Both the position numbers and the translations under genes were made by a program. Below, piece by piece: positions 13,001-25,000 of a stretch of DNA of 33,262 nucleotides. The stretch comes from Acanthaster planci (Eukaryota; Echinodermata; Asteroidea; Valvatida; Acanthasteridae). Below the pieces are notes generated by a model. That model ran no database searches, was not told the DNA's origin, and saw only the letters and a list, made by a program, of their open reading frames with translations. The stretch spans positions 1,737,070 to 1,770,331 of the forward strand of contig NW_019091359.1 in NCBI RefSeq assembly GCF_001949145.1. Reading direction: 5' to 3'. Each line of letters begins with the position of its first letter. The first letter of the stretch is position 1.

Positions 13001-16000
13001 CATTCAGTATTTATTCAGCTACACATATCACCTAGAAACAATATAGTACATGTAGAAATTTGTGGGTTCCGTGCACAATGTCAGTGTTAACGCATGCTTC
13101 ACCACATCCTTCTAGGTTTAATACTTGATAGTGAGTAAATACACCAAAAATCAAGCCAATTTTCCCAATTTTAACACAATACATGTTCTTTTGACGTTCA
13201 TTCAGGAAGCCACACAGGACTAAACTCTATGACTAAAATTATGCACATGGCGGGTCAGCGTTTCCTTCCTCTGCAATCTTACAAGTTATTCTGCCTTTGC
13301 TGAACCATAACCAACATTTTTCAAAGACTGAATTTCCTTGTTTTAAGTACCAATGAAATGCACTACACCAGTCTAATCTAGTAAATCCTTCAGTTAGCAG
13401 CTAATTTCCATCTAACACACAAGTACTGTGCATGTACAGTACAAACATACACGTAAATTTATGTACATGTACACACTTTTGGTGTAATTCTATAAACCAA
13501 AACATCAAGCAGAGCTTGATATTAACTGTAAAATACCCGTAAATTCTTTTCTTGAGCGGATGTTACATCATTTAACTGTTAACTTACAGGCTTTATATTA
13601 CAAGGTACATGTATGCATACATGCACCGGTATGTAAATCATCTATTCAGAGAATACAAATTAATATGCCGCTGACAAAAATGACTCAGTGATAAAATGAA
13701 CAATAACAACCAGACTGTCAAATGATACTGAAGTACTGTACATGTACATGAACATTACATGTTTGCTACATGTACATAGAGACCTTGCCGTTTAACACAG
13801 TTAAACAGTGTATCTCCCACATAAATTTCATAATTTATGCCCTCGTTTGGCCTTTGGACACTGGACTCTTGAGTCCACAAAGCCCCTGTCTCATATTTCA
13901 GGGATGCGGATTGCAGATTGAGTGAAGACAGCCAGAGCGAGACAGGTACACAGTGGATGCTGTCGTGACCGGACTACTGTAAATGAGAAGGTTTGCCCAG
14001 AATAATGTGATGGACGACAAACAAAATGTCTCACTGAAAACAACATTTACACGTACACGTACATGTACCAGCATGGACGTGTACTAAAATTTAAATGTAG
14101 CCTTAAGTATTTACATGCCTATAGATGCTCCTTACACTATCCTGAAGCATCCCTTAGCCAAACAAATTGTTACATGAAGTAAAAGTGTACAAGTTTGTGC
14201 AAGGTGACGTTAAGACTTTTTAAAAGTGTCATAAAAATGAGTAGAACAATGACAGGTAGGAGCTGCGCTGTGGAGTACAGAAACGAGATGTCAGAGCCAC
14301 CATGAACCAAACTGTTCCAGTCCTACTTCCAATACTTCAAGAAAATCTAGGAGAAAAAAAATGATGTTTGACCAGTTTCCCTGATCAATTTTTTGAGCAA
14401 TACAATTTGCAAGGGGAATCCAATGATTAATATTACACAAGCGTGGTGGTGTTAAACAGCCGCGGGACCTCACAGACACATTTTGTGGGACCCGATGACT
14501 CACTGTTTTACATACTGAACATGTAATCAGCAATACTGTACGCAACGCTGCATGTACATGTACACGTGTACATGTACGTTGCAGTCTAGTCAATAAGCTA
14601 CATGTACCATAGACAACAGTGATAAATATCCCCACTTCAAAAAACACTGGGTGTTCAAGACACATATCAAATTAAAGCTCACTTCCTCATCTTTCATTTT
14701 CCTGATTTTTTTAGTGGGTTAACAGATTCCTTTTGAAGATATTTCTCTCCAGAGAAAAATCACCCCTCAAACCAGTCAGGAGGCCTATCGCCATTTTGAA
14801 AATTGATGCCTACACTGCATTGCTAAACAGAGTGATTTGGAGGGTCCCGTTTGGTCTGATACGTTCAGAAATACAGGCTGGCAGTCCTCCAAGATCAAAT
14901 CCTCTTTCTTTACAAACCGCCCAGTCTATGTACCGGTACCACAAAACTGTCTTAATAGCAGAGAATTTGACAGCCTACAAGTAGTGATTCGGTTCCACGC
15001 AGGTAAACATTTTGCACCTATTTACTGGCCTGCAACCATTAGTTATCTTGATCTTCATTTGTTACAATGTAGCCTTCAACTCAGGACACTAAATTACCAC
15101 AGAAGAATATACAACATGTACATGTTAACATGAAACTGAATACAATCTACAATGTACATGTACCGGTACATGCACATTTCATACACGTATTGTGCAAAAC
15201 AGGCATGTCCAAGAACATGCACCTGTACATGTATGTACACCTGTTCAATGGTAGACCATAGAGCTGGGTTTGTAGCTCTATGGGTAAACCTACATGAGGT
15301 GTACTTATGTACATGTATTACAATAAATATATACCGGTAAATGTACGTTTATGCATTGTAAGTACCTTGCCATTTCATTTCTTCTGGTCATGAACACTTT
15401 CAATTTCAAATGATGTATCCAGTATGTTTCTAGAGTCTTGTAAAAACGTTTTGGTTTCCAATATGAAAAAAATGAAGTGAAACAAATTTTCAGTTAAAAT
15501 CACAGGTTAAAAGACGGGTACCTCAGGAAAATTGGTGTTTTGATGAACTTACATGTACATGTACTAACCCTGAGCTTCCACAATCCTCCCAAATCCTCAG
15601 TAGAGGATTGAGGCTACATGTACGGTGTCTGCAGATTTTGGAAGGTTTGGGCAATGCTGGATGGCCCTATGAATGAGCTGTGGGTTTTGGACAGCTGGGG
15701 TCCAATATACCAGTAATACCTACATGTACATGTAATTATTGGCTACAGTAAACACTTGATGACAGTGAAATTACAACAGTGACTAGACACGGACAACATT
15801 TAGAAAAGCTGAAAGAATTTCAAAGCATAAATATCTACTACACCACCCAGTCAGTGTCAAAGAGCTACTGGATTTTGAAGAATTTCCAAGGAAGCGACAT
15901 CCTCGCAAAAGGGTCTTGGCTATGCTGGCAAATTATGATTAAACCCCATTTGCCAGCATAGCCAAGACCTTTTTGCGAGGATACAGCTTCCTTGGAAATT

Positions 16001-19000
16001 CTTCAAACTGCGCCGCTTGAAAGGAATTGGTGGCAAGTAACCTGATCAGTGGCTTCATCTAACATGTAGATGCACATTTATATTCCGTTCAACCTTTCTT
16101 TGAGTTTAATTTCTTAAGTTATCTTTCTCTTGGAGTTTGCTTTCTTGGGTAATTTCCATTCTTTTGGAGTTTACTTTCTTGAGTTGTTATCTTTCTCTTG
16201 GAGTTTACTTTCTTGGGTAATTTCCATTCTTTTGGAGTTTACTTTCTTGAGTTGTTTTCTTTCTCTTGGAGTTTACTTTCTTGAGAAATTATCTTTCTAT
16301 CAGAGTTTACTTTCCTGAGTAATGATTGGCAAATTTTAATGCTCTCTTTGGTGGGTTTCAAGTTTTTCATTTTTCCTGGAGATACAAGTACTAATACATG
16401 TACATACTGCAGTGTGCACCTTCACATTGATGTGAGTACTTTTGCTGCAGCACTCACAAGCACTGCTGACAACTTCCTGTTGAAGGAATCTGGGAAGTTC
16501 AGGCATTAAAAAACAGCCACTTAAGTAAATATTAATCCTCACCTTACACACAACTAAGGTACCTGTACCATGGACATGTGTGGTATACCGGTACATGCAT
16601 GTATGCCACTGTGACAAAATAATACACGTACCTGCATTTCAGGAAACTGAACATTTGGTAGGTTCCTGCTCGTACATTTACAAGAAAATAAATCTCCTGA
16701 CACTTCTTCTGACATTATCCACTTTGTGATTTTTTCAGGGGTTTTGTTAAAATAATTCCTTTTTGTTTTTGTTTTTTGTTTCATTTTGTTGGGGTTTTTT
16801 TTGCGGGGGGGACACTTTTGCAGCAAAATCTTTGTGATACAGTGAGCTTTATGAATACATGAAAAAAAGCCTGAGGAGTTCCCCATTTTTTTCCATGGCA
16901 CATTTGCCATTGTAAAAGCCACACGCTACGGAGAGCGAGTCAAGGGGCAGTGTGGACTTTTCAAATGCATCCAACATGGCCCCAACAGTCGGGATTAGAG
17001 TTCACGGGCCAATTGTTCCAAACATTATTCTGGGTGGCACTTTTTGGATTGTTCTAAACTTTGCACAAGACCTAAATCTGTAAATGAGCTCTGACATGCT
17101 ACCGATACCCCGTACATCAAGAGACGTCTCTTTCAACATCAAAGTTGAACATTTTACCGTCCAGTGGAAGGCTTTAAGAAGCTGTCAGCACAAACATAAC
17201 AGAAATAACAGAATAATTCAAATAATGTTGAAAAATCTTACACCATTATCAAAACACCACATAGAGTTAGTACTATGTACATGTACTTAAATGCACGCCA
17301 AATGAAAATACGGGGTTTCAGGCCCTGTCAGAAGTAATGAACCAAATGTACATTTTGAGGCATAAGTTGACACAGCTACATGTAGGATTGATATTTCTGA
17401 AGATTCAACAAAAGTAGACAATGTGGTTGAGGTCTGCACACAGCAGCGGAAAATCTAATTATTTGATCACGTACTGTACATGTACATGTATGTGTGCACA
17501 CGACCTAGTTGGAGATTTTTAACGAGCAGATTTGAATGACCTTGGATTACAATCCAGGGCCCACAGTACTGAAAATAATCACACTTAGAGCATGCTTAGA
17601 GGTATCAAAACCAGTCTGGCCACTTCATGACACCTGTTGCAAACTGAGGTCCACTCATCCAATAGAAACATGGTATTTTTGGTCCATGGGACAAACAAAT
17701 CCGCCTGACGTCATGTTGGTTGCCTGAAGCCTGTCCACAGAGTTATTGAGTGTCTTTTTCCGATCACGTTTGAATTTAATCAAGTGTAAAATCCATCAAT
17801 GGGCCCTTTGAGTTTGATGTTCACAAGTGGAAGTAATGTTTTCACAATAATACCAGTAACATAATTAAATCAACAATGACTGCAACCTGTAACATGTACA
17901 CGTGGTGCGCTTAAAATTTTACGGCTGATGACACATTGTCACATTTTTTAACCTTTCCACTCAATGAGTGTATTCATGGACGGTTTCTTGCACGTGTGCA
18001 TGTTGTTTCACCGTGGTAGGAATACATGTACATGTACATGAAATTAAATGCAAACATATATACGTGTACAAATGCATAAGTGTGTACAATTGTTTTGAAC
18101 ACATGCAGGTACATGTACCAGTAAATGAAAGATGTCCCAGATGCCACAATTATCAGTAACAGTATGTTCTGCTTCTAATGGATCATTCCATGAGGTTGGG
18201 ACACAATTTGTGATGGTTTCCTTGTTAGAATGTTACATGGGTCACTTTTACCACCTGTCATGACCTGTAGAGTACGTCATTTGCTATGAAACATAACACA
18301 CACCTCTGTATTCAGCCTTGCTAAAATGTATAATTTGGAATCCACATGCAGGGAAATAGCTGTTCATTTTAACGGACCCACGTAACAACCGACACCGTCA
18401 CAAATCGTGCCCCCAACCTCATGGAATGACCCGTATATGAACACGTGCATGTAAGGCCATTATTCACATTAAGGTCATTATACTTGAAGTACTGTACATG
18501 TATGTCTGCCAAAGTCCACTCTCACATGGACATCCCAGTCGATGTGGTCTTGAGCCACTGATGTGAAACAACATCAATGTGGTCCCACTTGATGGAGTAA
18601 ATGGCCCACTGACTTTTATCGCGTTAGGTAGAAATCCAACGATTGGTCTCGGTGAAGAAGATGTAACTCATTTGGATAAACATCAACGGGATGATTCACT
18701 CACAAATCCGCTTACACACTGTAGACGTACTCTGTCTACATGTCCACTGCACAGACGCTTAAGAACAATATTGATACCCTACTCAATTATGGACAAGCAG
18801 TGAGCCATGCAGTCTGTGCTAAATAGACTGGAGGTCACACAAAGGTCAACGAGTACTGGACCACAAACTGGTCCGTTTCTTGGAAATTGAGAGTGGCAGA
18901 TTTTGACAGATAGTAATTGTGGAATAAGCCTTTTTTTCACGTTTCATGCACGCATGCTCAGAATATTTAACAGAAGGAATAAATTCATGACGAGACTGTT

Positions 19001-22000
19001 GTGTAACGTTTGGCAAATAGATCCTCACAATTGTCATTATTGTAGACAGTTTGTTCTCCTCTAGCTTTGTTCACTTCATCGCATGGGGGCGCTATAATCA
19101 ACATGGCGACAGAACGGGAAATTGACTTAAATACCCCTACCCGTAGAATAACATGTAGAAGGGGACTCCTCTTGTCTTTAGTACAACCTACAGTACATGC
19201 ACAGTATATGTACATGTATACTGTTGTATACTGTACATGTACATGGAACATGTGGAAGATGTATATGGAGATGCATGTCAAAAAGATGCAGAAATTCCAG
19301 GGCACGTAGTATTTTGTACAGTAAAGCAAATGAGCCCCCATTTTCACTTGCCATGTGGAACCCTGAGGCAAAATAGAGGCTATTTCAAAGGGGTTCCGCA
19401 AAGAGTCCTACAATGTACAGTTCTAAGTAAGAGTGAGTACGAAATGAAAGTGTAAAATACGTGACACATTTTTACAAACACATACAAGGCTGAACGTCCT
19501 GAAATGTAAAGAAAACCCACGGGTTTACATCATGGCCAATGCTACACCACAAGCTATCCAAAGCAACCTATTGCCGGTTTGTCTCGTTTCCAAGACAAAC
19601 ACGGCATGACAAAGACATATCAGACCAATCTCAACCCATGTCCAATGTCATCTTACCATTCATGATGGCCGTAGGGCCTGGCAGATGGAAGGCAGACGAT
19701 TACAAATCTGGGAGAACAGGGCTGTGCAGGAGGCACATATGGAAGCATCCAGACAGATATGACCAAGCACCAACTGCCACTGTACAGTATTCACGCAGAG
19801 TGTTTGTGCGGAGCAGTGCTAAAGAACTACCGCAGACGAGATAGAGTGAAATGACCTCTGTCATATACAAGGCCTGATTTCTAAGTGTCTGCTGTCTGCA
19901 TACAGGCAGAATGAGACAGACAGTGCATCATATCATATTCACAATGCACGGAGCAGTCCACTGTTGACTATTAATATGTAAATGTTGTCCAATTTCTCAT
20001 GAAAAGTAGAATTCAAGACCACAGACTAGCAGTTAACTAATGATTTCCCCACAGCCTAACATAGATGCAGGATTTGCAGGAATGTATGATTCTTGTAGTA
20101 AGTGTCAGTATGCACAGTTACACATGTACATGTACTGTACATGTCCATGCAGCCAGAATGCATGTGCACAGCCAGCCTGCATCTAATGCAGTGAAAGTCC
20201 ATTGTGCATAATACCTTCAAAATGGTTGCTTCCAGCCTGGAGGTCAAACATAATGGTACAGCCCAAATGCCTGTAAAGTGCAGTTAGCCTGTCACTAACT
20301 GCATGCTATGGAGAGGTATAATTAGTATGCAAATGAGATGATTCCATTTTAGAGGGGTGGACTGCTGCTACTGAGGGACTGACTGACAGATTATCTGTCT
20401 GTTTTGACTAGGTATGCTACTGTAGACTTTTAATGTAATCACCCCTACTTCCTGTTAGCACACAGCAGGATATTTTCCTCAACAAGAGGGCAGTGTTATG
20501 AAATTTAGAGCGTGCTCAAAGAGAGATATCGTGGAAGACTTCAGCCCTGTAGTTTTGAATCTACTTTTCCTCCTAAATAATGCAAAGAGAAAATACTAGA
20601 TCTCCTTTATCATATATTTTTAGGTACACAGTTTCTTGTCCTGAATACTAAATAATAACCTTGTTGTAAAACACAGCAGAGGGAACGCACATTTTCTGTT
20701 GCACGTTTCAACACCTGCGCATAAGTTACATGGAGACGCTGTGAATATACATTATTTAATCCCTCTCATCAATTTGTAATCATCCACATGTACATGGAGC
20801 ACATGAGACACCTTTTTTCCAAAATTTAAAAATCTTTTTTCCCAAACTGCTCATTTGTCTTCTTTAAACAAAGGTACGTCTTACACTTTGCTTCCCAAAC
20901 CTTTGCAAAAAGCTAAGTGACTCAGTTGATGATTTTTTTTCTTAAATGAGGCAATTCTTGTAATTGTTTTGTAAAATACAAAACAAGAACAAAGATTTGT
21001 TTTCTTTGCTGAAAGTTCCACACTTATACATGTACAAGTGGATTTATCAACTTCAAAGCATGCTAAACCACAAAACACTGCACCTGCTGCCCATTTGCAA
21101 TACAACAACTACAGATGTTTTAGGTTTTTGTAACCTTTAATGGCCTTGCTTAGGGGTGGAACTACATTTCGGGGCTTTTTACAAGCTTGTGGAAGGAAAG
21201 GAAATAAACCTCACCCGAAAAAAATTGCCTTTCTCTCCCTATCAAAAAACAAACAAATTTGGGCTCCATTTTGGGGGGCCATGGTCGACACTGGACCCAC
21301 TGAATCCGTCCTTGTTTAGTTCTGCTAACTGCTCATTCCTTTTTGTCATCCTTTTCATTAGCATAGAATATACACACTGTCTCCTTTGCTCTCCTTCCCT
21401 TCCTGAGAGAATTCAGAAGAGAAGGCTGACAGTCGATTGACCCTTTTCCAAGTTTATGAAAGCATGCACGAGCTTCCTAAAAAGGATAAAAATGTGTAAA
21501 GTTTGCCGATACACCTTATAAGGAACTACAATGTGCATGTATCTCTTTTGAAAGAGGCACACAAGGTAACTCTTTACACCGTTTCAGGGAAAATTGCAAT
21601 TCACAGGAAGTGAATTTCTGATGCTAGCGTAGTGCAGCGGATGTCAGAGCAAAACTTCGGTTATCATAAAAAAAATTCCTCTAGTTTCATTTTTATTTAC
21701 AAGGTACCATTTTACCATTTTGCGTTCATCTGTTTGTGCATGAATTCCTGGTACTGAATGAATTGTCTCAAACTTGTCCACAAAAACTCTGCATGCAAAG
21801 GTCATTTCAGCAGAATGTACTGGGGCTGCAAGTTGAAATTATTAAGATTGCAATTAACTAATAGTTCCCTTTTCAGTATTTTTACAGAGCTGATGTAACA
21901 CACTTGTGTGTGTGTTTGTGAAATAATTTTCCCCCAGACAACTTGGCAACCTGTACATGTTTTTTTTCCCCCCTTCAGAAAGATATGTACACTCTTTATT

Positions 22001-25000
22001 TCAACAGACACTGGAGATAAATTGAACAACTTACAAAATTGAAACAAAAATTTTGTTAACTGAAAGGTCAAGAAACTATTGCAGCCCTGGAACAAAAAAA
22101 CTACATTTTTAATTTTAGTTCCTAACCACAACGTGGAAAGTTCAAATTTGTACTTACACTGACACTGCATTTTCCCCATATTTCAAGAAAACTCTCCGTA
22201 AAAAGTTTAATTTTCCTAAGTGATTACATGTACCAGTTGTTAGACAATAAATCCAGACTTCTTGTTCACAAAGTAAATGTATACATTTAAATGTCACAAC
22301 ACTTTGTTCTGTTTGTCAAGTGCAACATAATCATCTGCCTGGAAGTCATATACATGTAAACACCACAAATCCCAAGAAACAGACACAAGAAACATACATG
22401 TGCATGTACATGTTGTGCAACATCTTTTTTTCAAACTCCAATTTGTTAGGCACTGTATCGAAAGAAAAACTGTCCAACCTAAGACCAAGTTTATACTAAG
22501 CAGAGTGCATTTCCTCCCTGAACCATGTAGAATGATGGAGTTTGGACTTTTGACAAACTTTCAGTTTAGCCAGGTTTGTGAACAAATTCCAGACTGCCAT
22601 ATTATTTACACACATGTTTATTCAAACATTCTCTTCATTAACTATGCTTGAAGAGCAGTTGTTTGCAGCTCATTCTTTTATCAAGCTTGGACTTGATGTA
22701 CAAAACTTGATTTCATTCTTTGGGGCAAAATGTGAAAGAAAGGTCTGCTCTCCTGTGAAAAAAAACCTAAATGGAAAACTCTGACATGGCTCACTAAGGA
22801 AAGATTAAAATGACTTGATTTTGTTTGGCATGTTTTACTGTACTTGCATGTAAAGGTCCCTTTCCATGGTCCCAGTCTGAAAGCAATTACAAGTCCTCAA
22901 AAGTCAGATTCTGTAGTGCGAATATTCAGGTATTCACTTAGAAAACACTCAGAATTTTAAATCAGTCTCATAGGGTTTGTTTGTATGGAATTTTTGTCTC
23001 TGCCTTTAAATCTGTATGTAATTACGTTATAAATATACTGCGAGAAAAGAGTTCCGGTATCAAGACGGACCTTGACACACTATACACCATCGCCATGTGA
23101 CTGGTCCGCAAAATTCTAAGTGTTTTCTTTGTAAATGGCTGAATAACATTTTCATCGCTAAATTCGACTTGGGAAGACGGATAACACAAATTTTCCCTTC
23201 ACATCCTAAAAAGTGAAATTTAGCTAAGAGATTCCGAAGCATTTACTTAGAAAACACTTAAGGGTTTTTTCAGGAACACAGGGACATCAAGTGTTGTTCG
23301 TACATGTACAGTATATCGACCTCTTCTCTTAAGTTGATTTTTTAGGAAATGTCGTCACTCTCAGATGGCTAATAAACTACTGCAAGGGAAGATTAGTGAT
23401 GTCCGTGGATGGAATTTTCACCCACTGGGAATTTGGAAAACTAGGACTCGCTGGCTCATGCTCGTGCGCAAACTTGATATCAGCATAGAGGAAGGAAAGG
23501 GTATGGGCTTTACATATCCACCGTACCAGTATTGGGGATTGTATACTTTTGGGGACCCGCCAGTTTTTTGTTACTTTGATCTTGTAAAACTGGTCAGTCC
23601 CCCCCAAAACTGAAGGAAACGCTCCCTCTATAGTGCTGATCCTATTTTTTGGAAATTTCAAATTGTAAATTGTGAATAAATGTGACTTTCTTAATGATAC
23701 ATCAGCTATGCAAATTGGAATCCACCACGTCATCACTGTTTTCACGAAGAGGCGAATTTCCTCATCAGGGAGTAAAGCCTAAGTTTCCAGAAAATTGCGT
23801 CTGAAGTTGTCTCTTTTTCAAACGCTTATTTCCCCAGTATTTAGCATTTCTTAAGAGATCTTAAAGGACACAAAACTTCCAAATGTTCATAAAAATGCTA
23901 AAATTTCTGTGACTTTTGTCTGCTCGTGAAAACGTGCGCTATTTTTATATACACGTAGCATTTTGTTGTCAAGACTTGAAACAAAATTTGGAACCTGAGG
24001 CACTGCACTGGCCTGGTTCTGTTCAGATTTAACCAGAAAAAGTCAGCTTTTATCAATATATGGGATTTTATCTGATTCTATTCAGTTTATAGTGTGGGGT
24101 TCCTCAGGGATCCTGTCTTGGACCGTTATTGTTTACTATTTATTCTTCTAAATTGTTTGATGCTGTAAAGCATCAACTTCCAAATGTTCACTGGTATGCT
24201 GATGATACTTAGTCATATTTCTCATTTCAGCCATGTAAACCAATTCATCAAGAACAAACTGTTATAGCTATGGAAAAGTGGACTCAGGATCTACGAAAGT
24301 GGATGTTGCATGATCGACTTATGATTAACCCTAACACTCCTCAGTCCTCCAACAGGTGAAGGATCGAGGAGTGTTAGGGTTAATGATGTTAAAATAGACT
24401 TTATCCTTGTTGGTACTAGGCAATAACTTCCTAAAATGTCAGTTTCCAATATGAAAGTTGGTGATATTTCAGTGGGTAAATCAAGTCATGTTCAAAATCT
24501 GGGTATCCGGATTGATCTCAATCTTGATGAGAATGAACATATCACAAAAACCTGTTTGACGGCATTTTATCGCATTCATACATGTAATGTACGGAGGATT
24601 CGGAAATGCTTACCAAGGGATACATTAGAGGTTCTCATCCATGCTTTTGTGACAAGTCGGCTTGACTATTGTTATAGCTTGTTTTATGGTCTTTCAAATG
24701 TGCATCTTTCTAAATTACAGAAAGTACATAATGCAGCAGCACGGTTGGTGTCTGGTGCTCCCAGAAGAGATCATTTAACCCCAAACGTTTATCACTTACA
24801 TTGGCTACTGGTAGTCATTCGCATTCACTGTAAAATTCTCTAACAAACAATCAAAGTTGTCCGCAGATTAGCCCCTGAGTATCTGTCAAAATAACTTAGA
24901 ATAAGAAACGCACATGTTATTTACTTTGTTCAGAGAGTAAAATTATTCTCGACTATCCACAGGGAAGATTGATTTTCTGCTTCTGCACCACATCTTTAGA

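Noticed and set aside
19539-19844. 101-codon plus-strand open frame
   Set aside because: No recognisable motif, and no splice or promoter context.
21628-21670. tRNA- or SINE-like A box (TAGTGCAGCGG)
   Set aside because: No B box and no poly-A or simple tail were found, so neither a tRNA nor a SINE can be supported.
24329-24379. Telomere-like CCCTAA/TTAGGG
   Set aside because: There is one unit on each side and they are explained as the inverted ends of the TTAA-flanked element; there is no tandem array.
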